Source: Nematostella vectensis
Taxonomy: Eukaryota > Cnidaria > Anthozoa > Actiniaria > Edwardsiidae
Assembly: GCF_932526225.1 (NCBI RefSeq)
Contig: NC_064044.1
Coordinates: forward strand, 4,643,747 to 4,707,746
DNA length: 64,000 bases
Reading direction: 5' to 3'
Positions 50,908 to 62,696 of the stretch are shown here, one piece after another; the stretch's first letter is position 1, and every line of letters begins with the position of its first letter. Under the pieces are notes generated by a model that did not search any database, was not told the origin of the DNA, and worked only from the letters and a program-made list of their open reading frames with translations. Position numbers and translations under genes: made by a program.

Positions 50908-51036
50908 TGTGACAAGTTGCGTGACAGAGCACGTGCTCAGAACGTGACCCTGGACCCTCGTAGATTGTGCAAGACTCATGGCTCGTTTCACCGTTGAATA
51001 AACGTCTACAAAACTTCTTATTATCCTCTTCTTACA
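50908..51036 (+). repeat. 3' LTR, 129 bp
   Basis: Identical by eye to 46734-46862. Followed by the target duplication GCTTC and the resumed RT frame of the host element. Confidence 0.95.
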
Positions 51037-52824
51037 GCTTCCTTTTGCAGAGTATCCAGTTAAGTGCTACCTAAAGAATAATAGATCTTCTCTGTTACAT
51101 ACGGAATTTGTCAAAGATGCCATTTCAGAACTACTCGCCAAGAACCGTATTACAGAGCATGCTGATCCCCCTTTTTGTGTTAACCCATTAACAGTCGCAG
51201 AGGGTAAGAAGCTTCGTTTGGTTATTGTCTTGAGGAACGTTAACTCTTATCTAATGAAGGTTAAATTTCAATACGAAGACCTGAGATCATTGTCGCAAGT
51301 TTTGGAACAGAACGATTGGTTTTTTACATGGGACTTAAAATCCGGATATCACCACGTCGATATTCACCCAGACCACCACAGATATCTAGGCTTTGCTTGG
51401 GATTTCGACGGTTGCACTAGATATTTCACCTACTCCGTTCTTCCGTTCGGCCTTGCTAGCGCCTGTTTTTGCTTCACTAAGCTAATGCGTCCATTGCTTA
51501 ATCGTTGGCGTTCTATGGGACAGCCATGTTTTGTTTGTTTATCTTGATGACGGATTTTCTAGTTCCCCAGTTTGGAATCGGCCAAAGAAGCAAGTCAAAT
51601 TCATCAGAAAGATCTCAATTCCTCAGGCTTATTATGTAATTTCGAGTCTCATTTCCGACCCATGCAGATTGGCGAATGGCTTGGTTTTACCATTAACACC
51701 ATCGCCATGGAATTTTCCATTCCCTCGAAGAAAGTTGTTAAACTTAAGAGCCTTCTCGACCGAGCCATTACCGATGAGCATTCAACATTTAGAGAGTTAG
51801 CGCGTATAGCCGGTACAATTATTTCAGATGCCATTTCTGTCGGTCCTATTTCTAGGCTTTCACTAGACAAATGTACCTTGCTGTAGAATTACGGTATGGA
51901 TTGGACTGCACTCTTTCATTTTCCGCTACACTTTTGGAAGAGTCGAGGTTTTGGTATTGTAACATTGATATTTTTAATGGCTACGCTATTCGTTACCCTA
52001 GTTTGAATTTGGCAATAGTGTTCTGCGACGCCAGCGATGTAGCGTTTGGCGGATATATTGCTCCTTTAAGAGGATCGCACATTGTTAGCGGCATGTTTAC
52101 CGGTATTGAAAGTCGAGGTAGTTCTACGTTCAGGGAAATGAAAGCTATCTATTACGTCTTGTCTTCACAAATTGAATCTCTACGGAACAAACAGATAATT
52201 ACAGATAACCAATCGGCGGCAAGGATAGTTACCTTTGGCAGCACCAAGCCTCATCTTCAGTCCATCACGCTAGAAATTTTCAAGCTATGTTTCATGCACG
52301 GAATCTCGTTACAGTCTCAATGGATCCCTAGGTCTTCCAACGATACAGCTGATCAACTCAGCAGATTTATAGACTACGATGACTGGTCTAATCCAGCTGT
52401 ATTTCGTCTTCTAAACATCAAGTGGGGTCCTTACACCATTGACAGATTCGCTACCCATTACAATGCACAGCTTTCCCGTTTCAATTCTAAATTTGCTGCT
52501 CCCGGTTCATGTAAAGTTGACGCATTTACACAAGAATGGTCAGGTGAAAACAACTGGATTTGTCCCCCAGTTCACTTAATCGTTCAGTCCATCAGAGCAC
52601 TGTCTTCGTCCCAGGGTTATGGTACTGTGATTATCCCTGAATGGCCCTCGAGCTACTTTTGGCCATTTTTGCATTCTAGCCCTACCCTATTTGAGTCCTT
52701 CGTTTTGGAGTCTTTCCGATTTCCGCGCATTCCTGACTTAATTCTGCAGGGTCCCGGACAGAGTCAGATTTACAAGTCGCGCCCTTCTGTGTTCTCTGGC
52801 TGCCATATTTTTTTTCCATGCTAG
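51037..52824 (+). pseudogene. Ngaro/DIRS-like RT and RNase H, continuation after the LTR element
   Basis: RT continues from 51042: LLHTEFVKDAISELL, DPPFCVNPLTVAEGKKLRLV, FTWDLKSGYHHVDIHPDH and VLPFGLASACF, then the catalytic YLDD in VYLDDGFSS (about 51535-51560). A 4-base duplication (GTTT near 51532) and a second shift near 51575 put it out of frame; a further break falls near 51870. The RNase H part (51871-52824) has the acidic triad: D in FCDASDVAFGGYI, E in STFREMKAIYYVL, D in ITDNQSAARI. The post-RNase H region (PSLDLFA-like TIDRFATHYNAQLSRF, WICPPVHLI, TVIIPEWPSS) is typical of these elements. Confidence 0.85.
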
Positions 52825-53099
52825 CTTTGCGCGTAGATTTTAGGTGAGAATTGTTTTAGTTATTTTTGCGTATGCCAAGAAGTTAGCACCTGAATTGTTA
52901 TTTGCATAATGCAAGCATATTTACAAAATGCTTGAAGTCGAGCCTCTAGTTTGAAGCGTGCTCGTATTTTGTGAGGTATTTCACGTAATTCGCCTTTGGA
53001 GAGTAGATATATATGAATTTGCTGTTTAGCATTGTTTTGGTATTTATTATAGGGGTGTATTAATATTGTGATGAGATTCAGCCCCTTCTGTTTTCACCA
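52825..53099. other. spacer between RNase H and recombinase
   Basis: AT-rich, stop-rich in all frames, no feature recognised. It may contain the lost N-terminus of the recombinase ORF. Confidence 0.4.
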
Positions 53100-53124
53100 A
53101 TGACAGCTTACTTGTGTTGTTTTC

Positions 53125-54074
53125 AGGTCTACCTGAAAAAGGGTATCTGGAAAGAGGCCTTACATTTAGATCAACCATTTTTTGATTTAGTACCACAACT
53201 AAAAGATCTACAGTTGTCTTCTAGAGCAGCCTTAACCGTGAACAAGTACAAAACTGGATGGGATCATTGGATAGCTTGGGCTGATCGTAGTATGTTGATC
53301 ACCCCTACCGGCCAACCCTTTGCATGTTGCTCTCTACCTGACTGATAGCATAAGATGGGGCCACCACATGGCTGGGATAGACAGTCCTACTGACCACACC
53401 TTCGTCTAGTCTACACTGGAAGGAGCAAAGAGAAAGCTTGCCCGCCCTATCAGTCCTAAGGAGCCACTTACCCCTGAGCAAGTGCACAGCATTGCCAATC
53501 ATTACATAAGTAGCACTAGTCTAGCTCACATTAGATTTCTTTTTGTAGTTCTTGTTGGTTATGCTGTTTTTTTTTGCGCATTAGCGAGATTCTAAATTTA
53601 AGACCTAAAGACATCTCTGTTTCCGGTGATTGCATGTCATTGACTATTCCAAAGAGAAAGAACGATCAATATAGAGAAGGCCGTACTTCTATACTAGTTA
53701 GAATTAGTAATTCAACTTGCCCTTTGTCAGCTTCTGAGCGACTTTTACCATCAGATTCCTCTGATGAAGCTCCTATATTGAGGCGTATTGTTAGATCTAA
53801 AACAGGCGAGAATTTCCACCGTTCAAAATCGATATTTTACTCTACTATGAGAGTAGAATTTCAGAAATACATCGCCCCTTTTGTTGATGATGTCACTAAA
53901 TATTGTACGCATAGTATAAAGTCGGGAGCTGCTTCTAATCCAGCATGTCGGAATGTTAGTAGTGACTTGTTAGATCTTCATGCTGGCTGGCGCTCCTCAG
54001 CTACCAAGTTTAGGTACATTAAATTTCGCAAAGAAGATCGATTGGGGTTGTCAAAAGCGATCTCACTTCAGTGA
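53125..54074 (+). pseudogene. Ngaro/DIRS-like tyrosine recombinase, degenerate
   Basis: The N-terminal part (53100-53345) has LQLSSRAALTVNKYKTGWDHWIAWAD, the core-binding domain. Stops at about 53343-53348 and frameshifts, including one in a T-run at about 53563, separate it from the catalytic part (53574-54074). The first catalytic Arg is probably in the RISEILNLRPKDI motif. THSIKSGAAS replaces the second box (H-x-x-R with K for R), and the Tyr is in KFRYIKF. The K-for-R change and the stops indicate loss of function. Confidence 0.8.
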
Positions 54075-55741
54075 TTTGCTTTGTTATATATCAGCATTAT
54101 TTTTTTATCTTGTCGGGGGATCTGGAGTTGTCTTGGCCCGACCCTGGTTTCCTGTGAATTTCGTCCTTTATAAAGGTTTTTTCAGGCCTCCCTGACAATC
54201 CAGTAATTTTCCATTTTTCACCATTTATTAAAGTTCGTTATAGTAATATTGTATTTGTCTATTTCATGAATTTTCTAGTAAGCTTGTACATAGTTGTTAT
54301 TATAACTTTTGCGTATTATAAACAGTGTTGCGTTATGATCACACACGAACCATAACCACGATAAGTATATTTGTTTATGTTTGTTTAATATTTCGAGGTA
54401 AGTGCAGAATAGAACTCTCCTAATTCCTTACTGATTTCTCCTCTCCTCACAGTTCTATCAACAATAAATATTTAACTGGAATCCGGCTCGGAAACTACTT
54501 GTTATTCCGGATTCCAGACTCAATGTACTATAATTCTTATTTTCCCTTTGATTATTAACTCAAACTGTGTAAAGTACAGAGTGAATAAAGTTATTATTAT
54601 TATTCATATGTATTTTAAGCATGTCAACATTCTTGAAATTCGCAAAATTGTTATTGATCGTTTCTTGATGAATAAGCGTGTTTGAACGAGTTTTGTTTGA
54701 TATTTAGTACTTAACTTATAAAAAAAGAATTATGAAAGAAACAACTTACGAAAGTCCATACTTTTTTTCTTGACCTGCAAACAGAGGCTTTCTTTTATTA
54801 CCCTGCAAAGAAAGGCCCTGCTAACAGAAGCTTTTCCCTTGTGTTTCTCTGACTTTAAAAGTCGCAGCTTTGGCTATCCGCTCTTTCAGCACAAATTCAA
54901 ACAAATAACGCGAAAACCCAGAGACGCGAATCTTCAAGTACTAGAACACGGAGAATTAAAAGCTTTGCTAGCATTTTACTTGTTTTGTAAACTAACAACT
55001 TGAATTGGAATGAACCGTAGAAGATCGATTGACGTCAGTGACGAAGGCGCATGCGCACGCTCAACCCACATCGAAGACTTTTCTGTAAAAAGTAGCTTAC
55101 ATATATACTTTACGGCTATAACACGTAATGACCGTAGCGGTCACAGGTTGATGACAAGGCTCTATTATAGTACTGAGCTTTAACCGGAAGTTGGTCACCG
55201 GAAGTTTACAGGAAGGTCTAAAAATTGCTGTGTTTGCGAAAGCACAAAAAGTTTACGGATGATCGATCCGACGATCGAGTGACACAGAAGTCCCTCCAAT
55301 AACGAGTTAAAAAGCTCAAAATGTAATTGTTATGTATGTTATCGATTGATGTTACCATGGAGATAGCGTGCTTGCCCGGAGAGAGCACGCCGAATTTGTA
55401 GAGCTCGGTTGTTGAAAGTAAAAGCTAGTGTTGTGTTCAGAGTAGCGCTCGGAATTGTGTCTTCAGGACTTGACAGTAATAGCAACAACAACAATATAAA
55501 AGCTTTATTCAGTTAAAATAAATGTACCTATCATATTGATTAAGATTCCCCTAATCTACTGTTGTACTGTACTTATCATAACACTGTTTTTACGTTTACC
55601 TACCTTAATCACACCATTCGCGTCTGGGTAACTCTGCCACTGATCTCCCGTGAGACTGTATTCCACAGTGTACTCAACCCGTACCATCGCGCGAAAGCTG
55701 TCAATATGCTAATATGCTTTGCATGGGTTTAGTCGGAAATC
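54075..55741. other. gene-free stretch; probable 3' end of the Ngaro-like element then host DNA
   Basis: 54075-54610 probably includes the terminal repeat of the Ngaro-like element (an AATAAAGTTATTATTATTATT tail at about 54587). I could not match it to the upstream end. 54770-55003 is an unsupported 77-codon frame. 55020-55740 contains TGACGTCA-like (about 55031) and GC-richer sequence that may be promoter for the next gene. Confidence 0.4.
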
Positions 55742-56188
55742 ATGAATCACACTCCGGTTAGCTCTCCTCTTCGAAAAAAGAAAACAACTGTTCAATTTCA
55801 ATCACCTAAAACGTCACTAAAAAGATTGAACAACAAACGCAGCAAAGACGAGTTTTGTCTTGTTTGTGGGATTAATTTCAAGACATCTGGGCAGGCGAGT
55901 TTCTTCGATGTAAATATCGCACAGTTGGATTCGAAGAAAATGTTACAAAACTTTTTGGTAAACTTAGATCAGCTATTCCCAGAAGAAAATATATGCAAAA
56001 CCTGTAAACAGAAGATTGACTCGTTAGTCAAAAGAGAGAAAATTCTGAATGAAGATAAGGCATTGAATGGCTTCTTTTATAATTCGTCGCGTGATATTTC
56101 TACGGAGGACGCCGTTTCGAATGCGGGCTTATTATCCCGCAGCGGATATACGTTTCATGCATGCGCTAGTCATTGTGGGCTCAAATAG
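55742..56188 (+). CDS. zinc-binding N-terminal exon or small gene
   Basis: 148 codons from ATG 55742 (MNHTPVSSPLRKKKTTVQF). A basic Ser/Lys-rich leader precedes a two-pair Cys module, CLVCGINF ... ICKTCKQKIDSLVKR, separated by about 50 residues with LLNFLVNLDQLFPEEN-like helices. The layout resembles ZAD-like zinc domains and the first exons of uncharacterized multicopy cnidarian genes I recall. The ORF tail after about residue 118 (RDISTEDAVSNAG...) may be intronic. No function is known to me. No downstream exon was found, so it may be an orphan. Confidence 0.5.
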   Translation: MNHTPVSSPLRKKKTTVQFQSPKTSLKRLNNKRSKDEFCLVCGINFKTSGQASFFDVNIAQLDSKKMLQNFLVNLDQLFPEENICKTCKQKIDSLVKREKILNEDKALNGFFYNSSRDISTEDAVSNAGLLSRSGYTFHACASHCGLK

Positions 56189-57310
56189 TGGCCAGTAATT
56201 AATGAACGGAGCATGCGCTCTGGATCTCGTCCACGATCAAACGAACTTGCGACCCATGGCAGAGGTATCTTTTCCACGCGAACGCCAGCCAAGCGAAATA
56301 CAGAGAAAAGAGGCCTCTGCTAGCAGGGAACTACGAAATCTACTGTGACTGTCACGTTTGTACATAGAACGAGTCTATATGTGATAATATATAGATTTAG
56401 AAAAGCGGAGCCAGCATAAACACCTTTTGTGTTGACTGATCAAAGGTATTATTGGGGGGATCTAGGATCCTGCTCTCTACTGAGATTTATTTATTGTACC
56501 AACCAATTGTACCAACCAATTTAAATTATGCAGTACATCAACGTTAACAAACACAATTCCTGGTGTGGATATGGCTGTCAAAGTTGTCAAGAGTCTAATG
56601 GTAAATTCTTATGTCCCATCATAGAAGTTCCATTATGAATATCTTTTTTTAATCAAAACAATACTCCCACAAGCTTTGCCCTTGTGCAGAAAATGTCATG
56701 GATGTAACAGCATTCCAAAGATTCGAAATAATATATTTAGACTGTTTAGATGCCATACTGTGATTTTTATGTATTGATTTAGTGGCAATTCTCTCCTTCA
56801 TTGGACCGAATATTCAGAAAAATGTCTGGAAATTAAAATCCAAAAATATATCTCCTTTCATGCATTACATATTGGTGCACCCAACTTCACCATATAGTGG
56901 CCTTGTTGTTGGTGGCCTACTCCCAAATGAATGCAATGAAGAAAAAACAGATTGAAAATGCTAACTTCTAATTTCAAACGAAACCCTTTCATTGATCTAT
57001 GTTTGGGGTAGAGAGGAATCAAAGAATATCAATTGACTAAAAAATAATCGACGGGAGAGGAGATAAAAAGTGAATTGACTCAACTTGAAAGGTTTGGTGA
57101 AAAAAATATAACAGTAATGAAAATAATTTGATTGAGCTTTTTTGACATCTCCCCTTTCCCATTATCTTAACCCTTTCACCACCACAGGCCTCTAAAGAGG
57201 CCATGTCTTTGCTATCCAAGCTATGTGAACAGAATTCTATTATTGAAAAAGAACAAGGTTGTTGCTAGTGTTATAAAGTTTAAGTATCTTGCCCTAAAAA
57301 ACTCTTCCCC
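56189..57310. other. gene-free stretch with the first copy of a diverged 680-bp duplication
   Basis: 56250-56340 carries AGAGGCCTCTGCTAGCAGGG, which I recall as part of a dispersed coral repeat. From about 56625 to 57300 the sequence is a diverged direct duplicate of about 58320-58965: GAAGTTCCATTA, TCTCCCCTTTCCCATTATCTT and AAGTATCTTGCCCTAAAAAA occur in order in both. Confidence 0.55.
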
Positions 57311-57314
57311 TTAA

Positions 57315-58315
57315 CACATTGACCCCTCAACCGGCCTGTACCGGCTTTTGGAAGTACCTAGAACCCCAAAAATTCATAAATGCAAAATAAACACAACAAG
57401 ATGAAGATACTCAGGCATCAGTCTAAGGGATAAATGGTCTTGCATATATGCATCCAACCAAGGTGTTGGCATCTACTCTTAAGCCAAATAATAGCACAGG
57501 TTCTTTGACAAATCTCAATTCGAACAAGGAGAGAAAAGCAGAATCACCCCTCTCAATAAAACGCTCAAAATACCACACAAGGGAGAGAGATCAGCAAACA
57601 CAGCTCAAGACACAAATAGATACCTTTATTCTAATCCTCCAGGTCCATTTCCATGGCCTCAAAACACAATGTCCACTCCTTGAAGGATTGTACAACCACG
57701 AAGATGTCTTTACGTATTGCAAAGCATTCTGGGAGATCCAGGGGAAAATTCACGAGGGGAGGGGCAGTCAACACTCCTCTCCCCAAAGTCAGATGGTTTT
57801 TTTTATAAGTCTTTTCACCCCGAAACCAAAGAAATCAATTCCAGGTCATACAGACCCAGAATAGCAGTGTAAACAATTTTGGAATCAATTTGGTTTCAGA
57901 AAAGACAGCATTTAGGAGAGCTGTGGTGATTCATTAGAAAATTATTTTCTCATCCAGGCAAAGCCAAACAAGAAAAAATCATCATGAATCCACCTTTGCT
58001 TGCAAATATCCATAAGCAAAGCACTCAATTATGCCCCAAAAGACTTCATTATGTCCTGAGACACTCTCCTAATTTGCTCATAGCTATATTTTTGATGAAA
58101 ATAAGCAACCTTCAACTTGTGCTGGCTTCAGCACAACGACGAGGGATTAAAAGTGGGGACTGCAAAGCACTGTTGGAAAGCTTGGATACCGCTGACTAGG
58201 TGCAGCTGTGTTTGACTTTTACGGGCTGTATAAAGCTCAGAATAGGAGGGGAGGTATCTGTTTTCAGTCTGTAAATTTTGTAAATTCAGCTAAAAAAAAG
58301 CCAGGAGTCAATGGG
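57315..58315 (+). mobile_element. 1-kb TIR element, copy A (target duplication TTAA)
   Basis: 1,001 bp between TTAA at 57311-57314 and TTAA at 58316-58319. Inverted ends CACATTGACCCCTC and, on the other strand, CCCATTGACTCCTGG. Colinear and highly similar to copy B (33289-34288) but in the opposite orientation. The equivalent open stretches (57448-57864 and 57984-58199) share most residues with copy B, with both synonymous-looking and other changes and small indels. I recognise no transposase. Like copy B it may be a non-autonomous Chapaev/CMC-type element. Confidence 0.85.
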
Positions 58316-58319
58316 TTAA

Positions 58320-61267
58320 TAAAAGTTCCATTAATGTACATTTGTAAAGCTACATTCTGACAAGCTTTGTTCTTGCGAAGAACAATGGATGAAACAGGAT
58401 TTCAAAGATGGAATATAGTGTCAGACACAATTTTAGATAAGATGTAATGCTGAAGATTTAATGTACCATTTTAAGTGGTGATTTTCCATCCCCATGGGAA
58501 TTAATATCTACAAATATACATCCAGTAATGCATTATATTTTGGGGTTTTGAGAAACCCTGGATCTAACTATTCCAATGAAATAAATATAAACATCTAAAA
58601 TAAATGTAATGGGCAAGAGACTTGGAAAGAAAATCCTAAAAAGAAAATATAAGTGAAAGTTATAAATGAAAATTTCTAATTTAAAAATCAAATCTGTTCA
58701 TTAATTTATTTTTGGTGTAGAGGGGAAATAGTAAAGAGCATCAATTGCATAAAAATAGTCAACAGGGAGAAGAAAAAGGAAGAAAATATAATAACAATAA
58801 TGTGATAATTATATACTTACTTTACTTATATACAGTACTTTTCTAAAATATCCCCTTTCCCATTATCTTTAGGTTGATAGAAAACTATTTTCTTTACAGA
58901 TTTATTATTTAAAAAGCAAAAGTTTGTTTTTAGTTCTATATTATATAAGTATCTTGTTCTAAAAAAAAAACCTATGAGTGTGTACTGCTGAATCACATAG
59001 TAATGAACTAGTCATTTGCACCCCCTCCCTTATGGTCCTGCAGAAGTCAGGGGTTAATGGGGGTTTTAGACCACTTTTTAACCATAATATTTCAAGAGGG
59101 GTGGTGGTATTGACTGTTTTTGACTCTTAACTTGGAAACAGGCTTTTATTAAAGTTTAATCCCCCTCCCTTCCCTGGGACCATGGGTGTGGGGGTATCAA
59201 ATGACTAGTGAATAAGAACATCCTACTGTTCTCTTCAAGACATGATTTTTAATTCTCATGTCTTCCAGTCTTTAGCATTCATCTTGGCCCTCAGGTAGTT
59301 CCTGGTTCATTAAAGAGTGAAAACAATTATTTATTATTTCTTTCTAAACAATCTTTTTATCAAGCCATTTATAATCTAACTAATTTTCCACAACTATTTG
59401 AAAAAAAATAAACACATGAGATGCAAGATGCAGACAATAACAACAATACATATTGAAAATAGGGTTTTTTTGATCCTCGGTAAGGAAAATTTCTCTTGTA
59501 AGTTGAAAAAGCTGCTGTATCTTCTAAGGATATGTATCTTCTTAGGACTAAGAGCACAGGATATAAAGACAAGAACGGTCTTCTTTAGCAGTATTTGACA
59601 AATGCAACACGATATTGGTTAGCCTTAATGAAATATCTCAACACAATCAATCTGCCCTGAAGAAGTCTTATTAAAGACGAATTCCAGTTTTTGTTGTATC
59701 GTATTTTATTCAACAAAATCAAGAATATAGATAAAACGAAGAATGTCAAAACAAAACCTGTTATGCTCAAATAATTTGAGTATTTAGTCGCCATTTCGGG
59801 GCCGAGTGGGGCCTGGGAGTCGCGCGGCTGACTGACTGACTGGCTGACTGGCTGGCTGGCGAGTGACACCACAGGGTACCCGCGCGATGACCACAAAAAC
59901 CAAGTCGCATACCTATACCATATTTCTATGCCTATGGGGCTACGCGCGCGGCCTGCGGCCGCGCTCAGCTCCGCTATTATCTGATATTATCAAGTCATGA
60001 GATGCAATAATCAAGGTTCAACACAGCAGTTCTAAAGTTATAGTATCTGATGTATATCAGTAATTAGCTGGACTTTCTGTTTAAATCTTGTGATATTATC
60101 TGATATTATCAAGTCATGAGATGCAATTATCTAGGTTCAACATGGCAGTTCTAAGGGTATAAGATCTGATAAGTATCAGAAATTAGATTTGTGAGCTTTG
60201 TTATAATATCGACTAAATATCTGATACTAGAACCCTGTGAAAGAATATCTGATTTATATCCGATTTTAGATGAGTGATAAATATCGTATAAATATCAAAG
60301 TGCCAGAAAAGTTCGATATCGCGCCTTTTTTATGCTTTTGATACTTCGGTAGGGGCATACTCGCAACACTACCAAGAGGCCATTTTTAATATCTAAGCTT
60401 TTTAGCAACTTGGGTTTTACAAGGACATGCTCTATAAGTTGATAACTGCTTGTATTTTATTTTCTGCACAAACAACGACAAAAGTGTGATTGAAAATCAA
60501 TTGATGAACGAGTGGAAGGTATCTGGTACTGAATCGCAAGAAGATTCCAACATATTATTTAGATACTGACCAAAAAGGAACAAAAAAATGTCAGCAACGC
60601 AAACTGTTGTCAGTGGGGCTCTTATATAAGCAAAAAATTGGATCAGTATAAAGGGTCCTCTAATAAGTTCACATCTCTGTTGTTGTTATTTCCATAAACA
60701 TTGTATTGGTTGGCAGATGTGAACTATAGGCCCTTGCATAAAAAGATAACTGTTTTGTTTAAGCTTATTTACCAATACTGTAGCATTATGGTATTTCTAA
60801 ATAAAATCTATACATGTTAAAGTCAGGGAATATGTTTTTTTCTTAATCTACAGGCCAGTGTTCAGTTAACATCATTTTACTCTGACCATGTCCAGATAGC
60901 TGGTTGATAAACTATTGTTTATCAACCACGAAATGTCTCCTTTTACATGATTTACCGAAATCCTTGTCTTTCTTTTTTCTCATTATTAAGTTACACTCGC
61001 TGGTTGATAAACTGTTGTTTATCAACCAGCAAATATATCAAGGAGTTGGAGAAATAAATGTGACAAACTTGAACAGCTCAGCTTATATACATTTAACTCA
61101 TTTTTTTAATTCTTGATGGATGGGAGTGGTCCATGCATTTTGTAACCTTATAAGTGCTTAAAAGCACTAAAAACATTTTTTTCTGTTTTTCCTGCTTTTC
61201 TTTGATACTGCACATCTCTTTTCTGACAACTTTCATGTCCAGTTGTTCTATTAGGATATTATGATCC
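58320..61267. other. gene-free stretch with second duplication copy and simple repeats
   Basis: 58320-58965 duplicates 56625-57300. 59820-59860 is a CTGACTGACTGGCTGG simple repeat. 59976-60060 and 60092-60180 are two copies of a roughly 117-bp-spaced segment (CTGATATTATCAAGTCATGAG...). A - strand frame at 59585-59896 has one hydrophobic segment but no other support. Two hairpins at 60901 and 61011 are listed separately. Confidence 0.5.
60901..61038. repeat. twin 28-bp hairpins
   Basis: TGGTTGATAAAC-TATT-GTTTATCAACCA at 60901-60928 and the same arms around TGTT at 61011-61038. Arms are perfect over 12 bp, the copies 110 bp apart. Possibly ends of a small mobile element or protein-binding palindromes. 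Confidence 0.8.
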
Positions 61268-61273
61268 ACTAGT

Positions 61274-61875
61274 CAGGGCTTCTGGAATTACGCGGAAAAA
61301 AACTTAAAATTACGCGGGATTCTTGGCTAAATTACGCGTTAAATTACGCGGGATTTTGCAATACATTTTTCTTTAAAAATCAAAATTTTGCGGGATTCTT
61401 TACTGAATTACGCGCTAAATTACACGGAATATCAACTGTTACGCCCAAACAACATGTTGTACCGAAGGAAAGCACGAAATAACTTGAAAAGGTTAATTTT
61501 TTGCGTGAAAATAACTTAGGCGAGTTTTCATTGGCTCCTAGCCACCAGCCAATTAAAAAAAGTATTTTATTATTAGTCCTAGGCCTTCGCGGTTTAGCAA
61601 AGAACGCCTAGTCATTTTATTTGTTTTCGGAAATTCAGTTCGAAATATCGCACTCTTACGAAGAATATCTCTCTTTTTTCACGAGAAATAGAGGTAACAA
61701 CCCTAAAAGAACACATCAGCTGTGCAATTAAATGTTTTGTCTTTCAAAATTTAGCCAAATTACGCGGGATTACGCGCAAATTTGTGGATTACGCGCAAAT
61801 TTGTGGATTACGCGGATTACGTGGAAAAAGCCTAATCACGCGCTTCCGCACAAGCGCGTAATTCCAGAAGCCCTG
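61274..61875. mobile_element. 602-bp hAT-like MITE
   Basis: Terminal inverted repeats CAGGGCTTCTGGAATTACGCG at both ends, flanked by ACTAGT on each side (61268-61273 and 61876-61881). ACTAGT is palindromic, so it could be target duplication or part of the repeat. The interior is full of AAATTACGCGGGAT-type motifs in both orientations near the ends. CAGGG ends are typical of hAT elements. Non-coding, so mobilised in trans. Confidence 0.85.
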
Positions 61876-61881
61876 ACTAGT

Positions 61882-62690
61882 GTGGGGACCCCTTAGGGAT
61901 AACAGAGATGGAATAATTTTTTAATACCCCATAAGGGATAGCGATTGGTAGGATTTTATAACCTAAAAGATAGTGATCACCCCTGTCTACAACATTTTTT
62001 TCATCGAAAGTACTTATGTCACAATTCAAGCTCACATAATAAGTTTATACGATGTGAAGACACACAGTCATTCGGGGTCGAAGGATACGCTCAAACCTAG
62101 TTCCCGTTAATTATTACCAATAAAAAGAGTTTAATTATTTATTTGTTCTAAAAACGTTTTTTTAGATGTTGTTATGGGAGACAAGACGCAGATGTATTAT
62201 TCCCAGAACCAAGCCAAGAAGATCAGCGGCAGAGACTCAAGCATCTGTCACGCAACTCCCGTCACGTGACGGGACATTTTCACTTTCCAACTACTGAAGC
62301 CTGAAGCACCTGAACTCTAACTTTAGCTAGCTAATGATGATAGACAACCTGCACTAACTTTGATCACATAACATTTTGGGTGCCAAAGTAGCGCGCACTC
62401 CGGCTGTTGGCGCGAATTAACAACAAAAAAGCAGCTTATCCAGCTCTTACGGATCAGCCAGAAGGTTTTCGTGTGTCAGATTTATTTATTTTTGATTTTC
62501 GTATGTCTTTCCCTGCGATTATCACGGCTAGCGCGTCGGCGTTGTTCGTTCGCCAGCGATATAAGCAGCTCGGAGTGCGTCACACTTCTGATTCTTCCAG
62601 TAAGTTTCTTGCTCTGATTCTCCTCGTGAATTTTTTTAATGCTCCTCATAAATTTATCTTGTTCTAATGTTCTCTGTAAATTTACCTTGG
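61882..62690. other. gene-free stretch
   Basis: 61885-62000 contains CCTTAGGGATAAC / CCATAAGGGATAGC / CCTAAAAGATAGTG motifs, the same family of short repeats as 40160-40460 inside the large transposon. An 86-codon frame at 62407-62667 is unsupported. Confidence 0.45.
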
Positions 62691-62696
62691 TCTGTT

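Larger units (their letters stand above)
46734..51036 (+). mobile_element. Ty3/Gypsy LTR retrotransposon, young but pol-defective
   Basis: 4,303 bp bounded by identical 129-bp LTRs (TGTGAC...TTACA) and a 5-bp target duplication GCTTC (46729-46733 and 51037-51041). The primer-binding site TGGTAGCAGCGG follows the 5' LTR at 46863; a polypurine tract AAAAGAGGGAAGA precedes the 3' LTR. Gag-protease, RT, RNase H and integrase are all present in order. Pol is broken twice: a probable deletion/frameshift after the protease active site (about 47910) and a one-base shift between RT and RNase H (about 49036). It is inserted in a Ngaro/DIRS-like RT gene. Confidence 0.95.

Noticed and set aside
59585-59896. 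Small membrane-protein gene on the - strand
   Set aside because: One hydrophobic segment in an otherwise simple-repeat-derived frame; no further evidence.
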